A stretch of DNA of 64,000 nt from Aliirhizobium wenxiniae. GTDB taxonomy: Bacteria > Pseudomonadota > Alphaproteobacteria > Rhizobiales > Rhizobiaceae. The position numbers were made by a program, and so were the translations under genes. Where the stretch lies: the NCBI RefSeq assembly GCF_019511445.1, contig NZ_JAEUAN010000010.1, positions 62,001-126,000 on the forward strand, read 5' to 3'. Shown piece after piece: positions 17,311 to 25,969 of the stretch. A model generated the notes under the pieces. It saw only the letters and a program-made list of their open reading frames with translations. It was not told the DNA's origin and did not search any database. Positions within the stretch are counted from its first letter, which is position 1; each line of letters starts with the position of its first letter.

Positions 17311-19065
17311 TTAGTTGGTCTGCTTTGCGCCAAGCGCGAAAGCTTCGGCCAGAGCCTTGTAGACGTCGCTCTGTTCCATGTAGCCACGGAAACCTTCGGC
17401 GCCGGGGCCTTCGGCCTGGAGAACGATATCGTCAACGGCGTGAACACCGCTGTCAGCGCTCTTCGGGATGATGCCGGTTACGAGAACCGCGCCGGGAACA
17501 TCCTTGTAGGCTTCGTTGGCGACATATTCCTTCTTTTCGTTCTGGATGGCCGGGACGAACGGAGCGTCAAGCTTCGGGCGGAAGGTTTCGTAGTGATCCG
17601 GGCCGTTATTGGCGTTAAGGAACAGGCGACGCGAGACGTCGACCTTGTCCGGATAGCCGTCGCCGTCCTTGTCTTCGTAGTTGGGGAAGCCGGCTTCGGC
17701 ATAGGTGCCGACCTTTTCGCGCATCTCTGTGCCCGGCTTTTCGTCATCGACGGTGCCGATGATGGAAACGCCGTGCGTGTGGTCGCCGGTGACGACGATC
17801 AGCGTGTCGGGGTTCTTGGCGGCGAATTCGCGGGCAACGCCGATCGCCTTGTCGAACTCAATCGTATCGACGACAGCGCGATCCCAATCGAGCGGGTGGG
17901 ACATCTTGTCGACGTTTGCGGCTTCAACCATCAGGAAGAAGCCGTCCGGGTTCTTCGACAGGTTGTCGAGAGCAACCTTGGTCATTTCGACGAGGCCCGG
18001 CTGTTCCGGGAATTTGCCGACGGTGCCCTTCTTCAGGAACTCACGGTCAAGCGTCGTGTCCATGTTACCGGTGTGGAACAGGCCGAGGATCTTGCCGGTG
18101 TTGCTGCCGGCAGCGGTTGCCAGTTCGCCCTTGCTGGTTGCCAGCGTGTAACCGGCTTCCTTGAACAGGGCGATATAGTCCCTGTCGTCCTTGCGCTTCG
18201 AGCCGGCAGTTGCCTGCGGCAGGAAGTAGGCGGAACCGCCGCCGAGAACGACTTCCGGCTTTACGTCGAACAGCATGCCGTTGATTTCGGCCTTGTCGCC
18301 ACGCTTGCGGGTATGGGCAACGACGGCGGCAGGGGTCGCGTCCTGCAGTTCGGCGGTCGAGATAATGCCGATCGACTTCTTGGTCTGGCGACGCAGCGCT
18401 TCGGCGATGTTTTCGACCTTCGGGTCGTCCATCGAGGCCGGCGTACGGTCGGCGTAGACGCCGATGGCGTTCACGGCGGTCTTGTGGCCGGTCATGTAGG
18501 CCGACATGGTGTTGGCGCTGTCGGTGGCGACGGCGTCGGTGGCCGAGGTGCCGATGAAGGCTGCCGGCGGAACGTCGTCCATGTTGAGGCGGCCATTGGC
18601 CTTACCTTCGGTCATGCCCTTGGACATGATGCGGGCAGCGGTGCGGTGAGCGACCGAAAGGCCGTCGGCGATCAGGAAGATGACGTTCTTGGCCTTGGCC
18701 TGTTCCGGCGTGCCGTAAACGGTCCAGGTGATGTTCTTGGTTTCGCTGCCGGCGGCAACTTCGACCTTGTAGTCGCCGGCATTGGCAAGCGTCACGCCGC
18801 GCAGGATGACGGCCGAACCGAGAACCTTGTCTTTGTTCTTCTCTTCGGCGACGAATTCGACTTGCCCGCCGAGCGTTGCCTTGTAATCCTGGCCGTTGAC
18901 GGTGATCTTGACGTCTTCCGGCTTTACGACAGCGTCGAACTCGACTTTGAAATCGAACGGCGAACCCGTCAGGATCGTCGCGCGATCAAGCGGATAAACT
19001 TCGGCGGCCTGGGCGGCGCCGGCAAGAATGGTCGTGGCGACCAAAGCTGAAAAAAGAGTGCGCAT
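17311..19065 (-). CDS. phoA: Alkaline phosphatase, PhoA family
   Basis: A 584-residue periplasmic phosphomonoesterase, longer than E. coli PhoA (471). Signal peptide about 1-20 ('TILAGAAQA'). An N-terminal beta domain (about 21-120) precedes the catalytic domain. Seen: metal and nucleophile motifs 'IFLIADGLS', 'ATDSANTMSAYMTGHK' (nucleophile Ser in DSA), 'MVEAANVDKMSH', 'VVTGDHTHG' and near the C-terminus 'SGVHAVDDIV' with a metal-ligand His. A calcium-loop-like 'DKDGDGYPD' lies in an insert. The start is at the ATG after GAGGGG; further upstream codons lack a site. A Pho box precedes it, so phosphate-starvation control by PhoB is very likely. Confidence 0.93.
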   Translation of the reverse strand: MRTLFSALVATTILAGAAQAAEVYPLDRATILTGSPFDFKVEFDAVVKPEDVKITVNGQDYKATLGGQVEFVAEEKNKDKVLGSAVILRGVTLANAGDYKVEVAAGSETKNITWTVYGTPEQAKAKNVIFLIADGLSVAHRTAARIMSKGMTEGKANGRLNMDDVPPAAFIGTSATDAVATDSANTMSAYMTGHKTAVNAIGVYADRTPASMDDPKVENIAEALRRQTKKSIGIISTAELQDATPAAVVAHTRKRGDKAEINGMLFDVKPEVVLGGGSAYFLPQATAGSKRKDDRDYIALFKEAGYTLATSKGELATAAGSNTGKILGLFHTGNMDTTLDREFLKKGTVGKFPEQPGLVEMTKVALDNLSKNPDGFFLMVEAANVDKMSHPLDWDRAVVDTIEFDKAIGVAREFAAKNPDTLIVVTGDHTHGVSIIGTVDDEKPGTEMREKVGTYAEAGFPNYEDKDGDGYPDKVDVSRRLFLNANNGPDHYETFRPKLDAPFVPAIQNEKKEYVANEAYKDVPGAVLVTGIIPKSADSGVHAVDDIVLQAEGPGAEGFRGYMEQSDVYKALAEAFALGAKQTN

Positions 19066-19116
19066 ATTCCCCTCACGGACATGTGAAAAAACGACATCCC
19101 CTCCTAGTCCTGCCAT

Positions 19117-19134
19117 GTGACAGTTGCATGACTG
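19117..19134 (-). promoter_or_regulatory. Pho box upstream of phoA
   Basis: On the minus strand the site reads CAGTCATGCAACTGTCAC: two 7-mers, CAGTCAT and CTGTCAC, four bases apart. They match the PhoB consensus repeat CTGTCAT/CTGTCAC except for one base. It lies 51 bases upstream of the phosphatase start codon. Confidence 0.85.
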
Positions 19135-19219
19135 GCGCATTCGAATGCGGATCGGAAAAAGTCGTCGCGGAATTGGCGTGAGGCAAAGCGCTCGTCGGAA
19201 AGGCCGATGGAAACCGGCT

Positions 19220-19978
19220 TTACGAGCGGTGACCGATCAATGCGGAAATTTCGCTACCTATCGACTTCAGAAGGCCGACATAACGCTCGAAATCGCGATT
19301 ATTGACGATTGATGTCAGCGTCGAAAGGCTGATCGCTGCGGTGATCTTGCCCTTGTGATCGAAAATCGGCACGGCGGCGCAGCGCACGCCTTTCACATGT
19401 TCCTGTTCGTCGATCGCGAAACCCTGTTCGCGGACGTTGGCGATCTCCTGCAGGAAGGTGTTTTCACCGGTGATTGTGCGTGGTGTCATCGGGTCGTAGG
19501 AATAGTCCTGCAGGATGCGCTTTCTCGCCTGCTCGTCCTGGAAGGCGACAAGGACCTTGCCCATGGCCGTACAGTGAAGCGGCAATTGCCGGCCGATCCG
19601 CGAATAAGTGATGATTGCAGCCTGGCCCTCCACCTTGTCGATATAGACGCCGTGGCCGGCATCGAGGATGCCGAGATGGGTCGTCTGGCCCGTCTTTGTC
19701 GAAAGATCGACGAGAAAGCGATTGCAGGCCGTGCGGATATCGATCGAACTGATGACGAAATTTCCGCGCTCGACCAGTTTCATTCCAAGGCGATAACGCC
19801 CGTTGTCTTCGTTCTGATCAATGTAACCGCGAGCCTGCAGGGTTTTGAGCAGCGCATGCAGCGTGCTCTTGTTCAATCCCGTCCGGGCACTGATGTCAGT
19901 GATCTTCATCTCCTTGTTCTGGTCGTCGAACAGGTCGAGGATCTGGAGTGCTCTGTCTACGGATTGGATTGTCGGCAT
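19220..19978 (-). CDS. IclR family transcriptional regulator (probable D-xylonate locus repressor)
   Basis: A 252-residue regulator: N-terminal IclR winged helix (about 3-70; 'SVDRALQILDLF', 'ITDISARTGLNKSTLHALLKTL') and C-terminal GAF-like effector domain (about 80-245; 'TGQTTHLGILDAGHGVYIDKV', 'LPLHCTAMGKV', 'VRCAAVPIFDHKGKITAAIS'). The E. coli yjh locus has an IclR gene (yjhI) with the same partner genes as here, so control of 20154-24585 is likely, with xylonate or the ketodeoxy acid as effector (inference). Start at the ATG in front of 'PTIQSVDRAL'; the ribosome site is weak. Transcribed in the same direction and after the permease gene. Confidence 0.88.
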   Translation of the reverse strand: MPTIQSVDRALQILDLFDDQNKEMKITDISARTGLNKSTLHALLKTLQARGYIDQNEDNGRYRLGMKLVERGNFVISSIDIRTACNRFLVDLSTKTGQTTHLGILDAGHGVYIDKVEGQAAIITYSRIGRQLPLHCTAMGKVLVAFQDEQARKRILQDYSYDPMTPRTITGENTFLQEIANVREQGFAIDEQEHVKGVRCAAVPIFDHKGKITAAISLSTLTSIVNNRDFERYVGLLKSIGSEISALIGHRS

Positions 19979-20111
19979 GCTACCCGCTCGGCTGGGGGCA
20001 ATCCGGTCTAGGCGGCTTGCCCGGAAATGGACTCGCAAGCTCTAACACACATTTCCCTGTCTGACAGGTATGCGACTTGTCGCGCAGCTCGTTTGGGGAT
20101 TTGAGGCATGA

Positions 20112-20143
20112 GAAAATTGGCGGAAGGCGCCGGTAGCGCCTTC
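20112..20143 (-). terminator. Terminator after the GntP-type permease gene
   Basis: GAAGGCGC / GCGCCTTC (8 bp) with loop CGGTA lies 11 bases past the stop. On the minus strand it is followed within six bases by AATTTTC. It suggests the IclR gene is transcribed separately. Confidence 0.55.
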
Positions 20144-20153
20144 TGCCTCGTCT

Positions 20154-21503
20154 TCAGGTGATGATCATGCTGATAAGGAGGATAACAGCAAGGCCAACCA
20201 CTGAAACCAGCGTACTGAGGACCGTCCAGGTGAGGAAAGTCTCCTTCATGCTGAGCCCGAAGAACTCCTTGAACATCCAGAAACCTGCATCGTTGACATG
20301 CGACGCTATGGCGCTGCCGGCACCCGTGGCGAGCGTTACGAGAGCAAGGTTTGCCGGGTTGTCGGCGAGGACGGGAATGACGAGACCCGCCGTCGAGATG
20401 GCTGCGACCGTGGCAGAACCGAGCGAGATGCGCAGGATGGCTGCAACACCCCAGGCAAGCACGATCGGCGAAGCGGCGCTGCCGGCGAACATGGTCGCGA
20501 TGTAACCGCCGACACCACCATCGATGAGGACCTGCTTGAAGGCGCCGCCGCCGCCGATGATGAGCAGCATCATGCCGATATGCGAGACTGCCGAACCGCA
20601 GGAATTCATCAGGTCACGCATCGGAATGTTGCGGTTGAGACCCATCGTGTAGAGCGCAACGAGGATCGAGATCAGCATGGCCGTCGAGGCGTCGCCGACG
20701 AGCCGGATGAAGGCGAAGGCGCTGTTGTCGCCAAGCCCCATTTCCGTCTGGATGATCGTCACGATCGTGGCGATCGACATCAGGATGACCGGCAGCATAG
20801 CGGTGAGCACGCTGACGCCGAAACCTGGCATTTCGTCGTCGCCAAAGGTCTTCTGGCTGCCGATCGATGATAGGTCGCCGACGCGGTTATATGCGCTCGG
20901 TACGATCTTCCTGGCGACCTTGTTATAGAAGGTGCCGCCGACGATGACTGTTGGAATGGCGATGATGATGCCGTACAGCAGAACCATGCCGATATTGGCG
21001 CCGTATTCGCCGGCGATCACGGTCGGGCCGGGATGCGGCGGCAGGAAGGCGTGCGTTGCGAGAAGCGCTGCGACCATCGGCACGCCAAGGCGCAGGGCGG
21101 AAATCTTCATCTGGCTGGCCATGGTGAAGATGATCGGGATGAGCAGAACCAGACCGACTTCGAAGAACAGTGCAATCCCGATGATGAAGGAGGCGATGAC
21201 CACGGCCCATTCGACGTTTTTGGCGCCGAAGCGATCGATCAGGGTCATGGCGATACGTTGTGCGCCACCAGCATCGGCAATCAACCGGCCGAGCATGGCG
21301 CCGATACCGAAGATCAGGGCGATATGGCCAAGCGTTCCCCCGATGCCGCCTTCGATCGATTTGACGATCTTCGGGAAGGGGATGCCGAGCGCAACGGCAA
21401 CCCCGAAGGATACGATGATAAGCGATACGAAGGTGTTGAGTTTCAGCTTCGTAATGAGGATGAGGAGAACGATGACCCCCACGAGAATAATGAATAACGG
21501 CAT
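20154..21503 (-). CDS. GntP family sugar-acid:proton symporter
   Basis: A 449-residue inner-membrane transporter of the gluconate permease (GntP) family with about 12-14 hydrophobic segments. Family patterns: 'KLNTFVSLIIVSFGVALGIP'-like N-terminus (broken here by VA), 'GGIGGTLGHIALIFGIGAMLG', 'GAQRIAMTLIDRFG', 'HAFLPPHPGPTVIAGEYGAN' and 'ASHVNDAGFWMFKEFFG'. It imports an aldonate, most likely D-xylonate given the dehydratase and aldolase genes upstream in the operon. Start at ATG after GGAAGGAAA; a 16-codon upstream extension lacks a ribosome site. Corresponds to yjhF in the E. coli yjh set. Confidence 0.92.
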   Translation of the reverse strand: MPLFIILVGVIVLLILITKLKLNTFVSLIIVSFGVAVALGIPFPKIVKSIEGGIGGTLGHIALIFGIGAMLGRLIADAGGAQRIAMTLIDRFGAKNVEWAVVIASFIIGIALFFEVGLVLLIPIIFTMASQMKISALRLGVPMVAALLATHAFLPPHPGPTVIAGEYGANIGMVLLYGIIIAIPTVIVGGTFYNKVARKIVPSAYNRVGDLSSIGSQKTFGDDEMPGFGVSVLTAMLPVILMSIATIVTIIQTEMGLGDNSAFAFIRLVGDASTAMLISILVALYTMGLNRNIPMRDLMNSCGSAVSHIGMMLLIIGGGGAFKQVLIDGGVGGYIATMFAGSAASPIVLAWGVAAILRISLGSATVAAISTAGLVIPVLADNPANLALVTLATGAGSAIASHVNDAGFWMFKEFFGLSMKETFLTWTVLSTLVSVVGLAVILLISMIIT

Positions 21504-21562
21504 ATGTGTTTCCTTCCCAAAACACCACTTTTGCGGGTTGTTTGCAGACACACGATCCCTGC

Positions 21563-21582
21563 GCCGCCGATTGCTCGGCGGC
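21563..21582 (-). other. Hairpin upstream of the GntP-type permease gene
   Basis: Perfect 8-bp stem GCCGCCGA / TCGGCGGC with loop TTGC, between dehydratase and permease cistrons. No T tract. Confidence 0.5.
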
Positions 21583-21610
21583 AGATGATGGGGGTTCGGT
21601 TGTCAGGATT

Positions 21611-21635
21611 GGGCGGCCGACTCCTACGGCCGCCC
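21611..21635 (-). other. Strong hairpin downstream of the dehydratase gene
   Basis: Perfect 9-bp GC stem GGGCGGCCG / CGGCCGCCC with a seven-base loop, 11 bases after the dehydratase stop. No T tract follows on the minus strand, so it probably sets relative expression or mRNA stability rather than ending transcription. Confidence 0.55.
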
Positions 21636-21645
21636 CGGGCCGGCC

Positions 21646-23628
21646 TTAACGGCTGGCCTCTTCGGCCTTCAGCGCAGCCTGGCCGGCAGCCAGCACCTTG
21701 AGGATCTTGTCCGTGTCATAAACACAGCCACCCCAGGGGCCGCCGCTTGCCGCCTGAAGGGCGGCCCAGAGGCGCGTATCGTCGGGCAGGGCCGGCGCCG
21801 GTTTGAGATCCGGATGGACCTCACGTTCGGCAAGTACTTTCGCACCTTCCGCCGCTGTCAGCGGCTTGTCCTCCGTGCCGATGAAGTTGAGCGAGCCCTC
21901 GAGCTTGATCGTATCGACGATCATTTCGACGATATCGCCATCGCGAAGTCTGGCGATCGGCCCACCCGCCAGCGCTTCCGGGCCGATATGACCGACGCAG
22001 GCGCCCGTGGAGACACCGGAGAAACGTGCGTCGGTGAGCAGCGAGACGTGCTTTCCGTAGGAGAGATGCTTCAGCGAAGAGGTCAGCTGATAGGTTTCCT
22101 CCATGCCGGTGCCCGAAGGGCCGCCGCCCATCACCACCATGATGTCGCCGGCATGAATGCCGCCAGACTTGATAGTGCGGATGCCGTCACGCTCCGAGGT
22201 GAAGACCTTGACCTTGCTGGTATGGCGATAGACACCATCCGCTCCGACGACACTCGGATCGATGGCGGTCGACTTGATGACCGAGCCCTCGGGCGCAATG
22301 TTGCCGACTGGAAAGGTGATGGTGGAGGTCAGCCCCCGTTCGGCCGCCTGCGCAGGGCTCATGATCACCTCTTCGGGACGGATGCCGTCCTGTTCGAAAA
22401 GGATGGCCTTGAACCGTTCGCGGCGTTCGGATTTCTCCCATCGGTCGAGGTTTTCCTTCACTGTTTCGCCGGTCACCGTCAGGGCATCCTCGTGCAGGAG
22501 ACCGAGTGCCCGCAGATGCAGCATGACTTCCGGCACGCCCCCGGCAAGGAATGCCCGGACTGTCGGATGCGGTACCGGACCGTTCGGCAACACGCTGACG
22601 AGGCGCGGGACGCGACGGTTGATCTCCGTCCAGTCCTGCACGCTCGGCATCCGACAGCCGGAGGCATGGGCAATCGCCGGAAGATGGAGAAGCAGGTTGG
22701 TCGAACCGCCAAAGGCGGCATGGACCATCATCGCATTCTCGATCGCCTTTTCGGTCAGGATATCCTTCGTCGTCACGCCGCGCTCATGCAGAGAAAGCGC
22801 TGCACGGGCCGACTGGCGGGCAATGTCCAGCCAGACCTGTTGTCCTGAAGGCGACAGCGCCGAATGGGGGAGCGCAAGGCCAAGGCCTTCGGCAACGACC
22901 TGTGACGTACCGGCAGTGCCGAGGAACTGACAGCCGCCGCCCGGCGAGGCACAGGCCTTGCAACCAAGCTGGGAAGCTTCTTCGAGGCTCAGTTCATGAT
23001 TGGCGAAACGCGCGCCGATCGTCTGCACCTTGCCGGCATCGTCACCCTTCGTTGCCGGCAGGGTGGCTCCACCGGGCACCAGAACAGTGGCGATGTCGTG
23101 CATGGAAGCGAGCGCCATCATCATTGCCGGCAGGCCCTTGTCGCAGGTGGCGATGCCGACGACCGCCTTGCGGGTTGGGAGCGAACGGATCAGCCGCCGC
23201 ATGACGATGGCCGAGTCGTTGCGATAGGGCAGGGAGTCGAACATGCCGGTCGTGCCCTGTGAGCGACCGTCGCAAGGGTCGCTGACATAAGCGGCATAGG
23301 GCACGCCGCCCGTTTCCGACACCGCCTGTGCGGCGGCCTTCACCTGATCGCCGATCTCGTAATGGCCGGTATGCATGCCGAGTGCGATCGGCTTGCCTTC
23401 GGCATCGCGCAGACCGCCGGTGGTGGCGAGGATGAACACCTCGCGACCGAGCAGTTTTGCCGGGTCCCAGCCCATGCCTGCATTCAGCGTCATGCCGAAA
23501 ATGTCGCCGCTCGGGCGGTTGATCAGCATGTCGCCGGTCAGGGGAAGGGCGCCGGCGGGACCCGGGGACTTCGTCCTGACGTCATAGATGTCGTAGTCTG
23601 TTTCTTCGTGGATCGTACCTTCGGACAT
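21646..23628 (-). CDS. yjhG: D-xylonate dehydratase, YjhG/YagF family
   Basis: A 660-residue member of the IlvD/Edd dehydratase superfamily; the length and the N-terminal '[17 protein letters not shown]' match the YjhG/YagF subgroup (about 655), which is distinct from IlvD and Edd (about 560-610). Iron-sulfur cysteines are visible in 'DPCDGR', '[14 protein letters not shown]' and '[19 protein letters not shown]'; '[17 protein letters not shown]' holds the family's catalytic serine region. It dehydrates D-xylonate to 2-keto-3-deoxy-D-xylonate. It follows the aldolase gene by 39 bases and precedes the permease. ATG follows GAGGAAAAC. Confidence 0.92.
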   Translation of the reverse strand: MSEGTIHEETDYDIYDVRTKSPGPAGALPLTGDMLINRPSGDIFGMTLNAGMGWDPAKLLGREVFILATTGGLRDAEGKPIALGMHTGHYEIGDQVKAAAQAVSETGGVPYAAYVSDPCDGRSQGTTGMFDSLPYRNDSAIVMRRLIRSLPTRKAVVGIATCDKGLPAMMMALASMHDIATVLVPGGATLPATKGDDAGKVQTIGARFANHELSLEEASQLGCKACASPGGGCQFLGTAGTSQVVAEGLGLALPHSALSPSGQQVWLDIARQSARAALSLHERGVTTKDILTEKAIENAMMVHAAFGGSTNLLLHLPAIAHASGCRMPSVQDWTEINRRVPRLVSVLPNGPVPHPTVRAFLAGGVPEVMLHLRALGLLHEDALTVTGETVKENLDRWEKSERRERFKAILFEQDGIRPEEVIMSPAQAAERGLTSTITFPVGNIAPEGSVIKSTAIDPSVVGADGVYRHTSKVKVFTSERDGIRTIKSGGIHAGDIMVVMGGGPSGTGMEETYQLTSSLKHLSYGKHVSLLTDARFSGVSTGACVGHIGPEALAGGPIARLRDGDIVEMIVDTIKLEGSLNFIGTEDKPLTAAEGAKVLAEREVHPDLKPAPALPDDTRLWAALQAASGGPWGGCVYDTDKILKVLAAGQAALKAEEASR

Positions 23629-23667
23629 GAGTTTTCCTCCACTCGTAAATTGATGTTGTTTGTTAGG

Positions 23668-24585
23668 TCAGGCGGAGATCAGGCCCGCATCGGTCAGAAC
23701 GTTACGGACCACGGCGACCTTCTCTTCGCTGAGCTTTGCGGCGGCCGGGGGCAGCGAGTGGCAGGAAACATCGATCCCGCAGGCCTTCATGGCTTCCTTG
23801 ACGACACCGACGAACGGCACGTCGACCTTGTAGATGCGGGGCAGCTTGAGGATGGTGCGGTGAAGTTCTGCTGCCTTGGCGAGATCGCCTTCCTTGACCG
23901 CACGATAGATGCCGATGGAGATGTCTGGCGCGAAGTTGGCGCTGGCCGAAATGGCGCCGTCACCGCCCAGAAGCAGCGTGTTGAGAAGGTGATCGTCGAA
24001 ACCGCAGAAGACGCTGAAATTGGGATGGGCGCTCTTCACGACATCGACCATATCGCGCAAATGGGCAACGGAATCGATCGTGTCCTTGAGGCCGACGATG
24101 TTGGCATGGGCATCGACCAGGCGCTTGACGAAGGCCGGGTAGAGATCCTGGCCTGTGAGTGCCGGGAAGTTATAGAGAAGCACCGGCAGATCGACCGACT
24201 TGGCGATGGTGGAGAAATAGCCGAACAGGTTTTCTTCCGTCACCTTCCAGTAATAGGGATTGATCGCCACGACACCACTCGCACCGATCGACTGGGCGTG
24301 CTGGCTGAGCGCAACGGCCTCACGGGTATTGGTGCTGCCGGTGCCGATCAGGACCGGGACGCGGCCATCGGTATAACGGACAACGAATTCGGCAACGGCG
24401 ACACGCTCGTCATAGGACATCTGCGAAAATTCGCCGCCAGTTCCCAGGAAGAACATGCCGTCGACGCCGGCGCCGACGAGATGATCGATGACCAGAGCCA
24501 TGCCTTCGGTGTCGAGCTTGCCCTGATCGGTGAAGATCGTCGGAACGGGTGGGATGATGCCGGAAAACTTCATCTGTCTGGTCAT
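23668..24585 (-). CDS. yjhH: 2-Keto-3-deoxy-sugar-acid aldolase, YagE/YjhH type
   Basis: A 305-residue class I aldolase of the DHDPS/NAL superfamily. It is strikingly like E. coli YagE as I recall it ('GIIPPVPTIFT', 'GVDGMFFLGTGGEFSQ', 'SQHAQSIGA', 'VINPYYWKV'-like 'AINPYYWKV', 'LYNFPALTGQDL', 'LKDTIDSVAHLR'). Catalytic Tyr is in 'YNFPAL' and the Schiff-base Lys in 'GLKDTID'. It cleaves 2-keto-3-deoxyxylonate to pyruvate and glycolaldehyde (Dahms route). First gene of the operon; ATG lies after AAGGAGG at seven bases; an upstream 12-codon extension was discarded for that reason. A DapA role in lysine synthesis is unlikely. Confidence 0.92.
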   Translation of the reverse strand: MTRQMKFSGIIPPVPTIFTDQGKLDTEGMALVIDHLVGAGVDGMFFLGTGGEFSQMSYDERVAVAEFVVRYTDGRVPVLIGTGSTNTREAVALSQHAQSIGASGVVAINPYYWKVTEENLFGYFSTIAKSVDLPVLLYNFPALTGQDLYPAFVKRLVDAHANIVGLKDTIDSVAHLRDMVDVVKSAHPNFSVFCGFDDHLLNTLLLGGDGAISASANFAPDISIGIYRAVKEGDLAKAAELHRTILKLPRIYKVDVPFVGVVKEAMKACGIDVSCHSLPPAAAKLSEEKVAVVRNVLTDAGLISA

Positions 24586-24946
24586 GAATATACCTCCTTG
24601 CAGGCAATGAGATAGCGGCACACGCGGGACGGCCGCCTGTTAGAAAAACCTCATTTGTTCAGCATTATAAAACTCTGTTCTGAACAATTTGACTGTAGCT
24701 TAGATGCAGTCGTTCGGCATTGCCAAACAGCATTCCGAGGCGCTATGTCGCATTGAGACGACTGAATGCCCGGTAGAATAGGGAGCCGTGATTGGCGTTA
24801 TGAGGGGGCAGAGATAAACTATCGACGGTTTTTGAGGATGGTTGAAAAGCTGTGAGATCGGCTCATGATTAGCGTGACGCCGCTTGCGGCGGTCAGTCCG
24901 ATCCCTTAGCCCTTCTTTCGGAATTGAGATCGTGCGGGAGAGCAGA
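24586..24946. promoter_or_regulatory. Divergent regulatory region of the xylonate operon and the hydrolase gene
   Basis: 361 bases without a gene. On the minus strand a perfect TATAAT (24664-24669) lies about 80 bases before the aldolase start; no good -35 is visible. It is flanked by TTGTTCAG at 24655-24662 and by the perfect palindrome TGTTCTGAACA at 24676-24686. The half nearer the hydrolase (24700-24946) shows nothing I can assign beyond a ribosome site GGGAG. Confidence 0.55.
24655..24687. promoter_or_regulatory. TGTTC/GAACA operator array around the -10 box
   Basis: TTGTTCAG (24655-24662) and CTGAACAA (24680-24687) are exact inverted copies; the right copy is itself part of the 11-base palindrome TGTTCTGAACA. 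The array encloses TATAAT on the minus strand. Layout fits a repressor, and the linked IclR protein is the natural candidate (inference). Confidence 0.55.
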
Positions 24947-25813
24947 ATGACCGTTGGTACTAGCCTCTATTCCATGCCGGGAACCTGCTTCTTCGATCTT
25001 GTTCCGGCAGCGGGTGGCGAGCCCTATCGGATATTTCTCTTCATCCCTGCCGGAGAGCCGCCGGAAGGCGGATGGCCGCTTCTGGTGACGACCGACGGCA
25101 ATGCGATGTTTCCTTTCGCGGTTGCAAGCCTCGTGACACAGGCGCCTTATCCGACTGCAACGAATGTCGGCTGGGGCGTTGTCGCAGCGATCGGCTATCC
25201 GACCGACGAACCCTATGACACGATGCGGCGCGCCTGGGATCTCGGGCCGCCGCCGATCAAATCCTATCCGCCTTATGTTGAGGGTGGACCGCCGGTCATG
25301 ATCGGTGGAACCGGCGCGCTGCTGGATTTTATCGAGACGGCCGTGATCCCGAAGATTGCCGGCATGGTGCGACTCGATCCGACGCGCCGGTCGCTTTTCG
25401 GCCATTCCTTTGGCGGTCTCTTCACGCTTTTTGCCCTGTTCGAGCGCCCCGGACTGTTTGCCATCTGGATCGCGGCAAGCCCGACCATCTACTGGGAAGG
25501 CAGCGAGATCCTCAACAACGAGGCAAAGCGAAACACCGTGCCGGGAGCTTCGTCGTTCCTGCATCTTTCGGCCGGTGAATATGAAGGCGATGAACTGGCG
25601 CCTTTCCAGTACAGGAACGAGGACGCGTCCACGCGTTTGGAAAGGAAGAAATCGGAGCGCACCGTTTCTCTTGCGCGGGAAATGGCGGAGCGCCTGAACG
25701 GCACCGAAGACGGCATCCACACGCAGTTCGAAATCTTTGCCGGCGAGACACACATGTCAGTCGTCGGCCCGGCCGTGAACCGCGCGATCAACATTGCTTT
25801 TGCGGTGAAATGA
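24947..25813 (+). CDS. Alpha/beta hydrolase, IroE/BesA-like esterase family
   Basis: A 288-residue hydrolase of the putative-esterase (esterase D / IroE) family. Seen: nucleophile elbow 'GHSFGG' near residue 167, 'ASPTIYW' after it, and a C-terminal 'AGETHMSVV' that should supply the catalytic His. 'LLVTTDGNAMFP' and 'GYPTDEPYDTMRRAWDL' are typical of the siderophore-esterase-like group (trilactone or linear catecholate esters). No clear signal peptide. No siderophore gene lies nearby, so substrate is open. Start at ATG after GGGAG; the frame extends 21 codons upstream without support. Monocistronic. Confidence 0.82.
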   Translation: MTVGTSLYSMPGTCFFDLVPAAGGEPYRIFLFIPAGEPPEGGWPLLVTTDGNAMFPFAVASLVTQAPYPTATNVGWGVVAAIGYPTDEPYDTMRRAWDLGPPPIKSYPPYVEGGPPVMIGGTGALLDFIETAVIPKIAGMVRLDPTRRSLFGHSFGGLFTLFALFERPGLFAIWIAASPTIYWEGSEILNNEAKRNTVPGASSFLHLSAGEYEGDELAPFQYRNEDASTRLERKKSERTVSLAREMAERLNGTEDGIHTQFEIFAGETHMSVVGPAVNRAINIAFAVK

Positions 25814-25894
25814 TTCCGTGTCGCACAGGGCCGTGTTGCTGGCTGGAGCAGGGCATTTTGGTGCCTATCAGCAAGCATCCCTGTTGCTGAAAAC

Positions 25895-25924
25895 GCTCCG
25901 GAAAGTTTGATTTCCTTCCGGAGC
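25895..25924 (-). terminator. Terminator of the nucleotide-sugar operon
   Basis: Perfect 9-bp stem GCTCCGGAA / TTCCGGAGC, followed on the minus strand by GTTTTC, 45 bases past the fcl stop. It may also stop the convergent hydrolase transcript. Confidence 0.65.
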
Positions 25925-25969
25925 CTTCAATTCGCGCCGCTACTCCGTCTTGAGTTTCCTCCGGGCCCT

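Noticed and set aside
17440..19050. 536-codon plus-strand frame opposite the alkaline phosphatase
   Set aside because: Mirror of the phosphatase codons, no recognisable domain, no ribosome site.
23668..24585. dapA for lysine biosynthesis
   Set aside because: Sequence and neighbours match YagE/YjhH and the xylonate genes.
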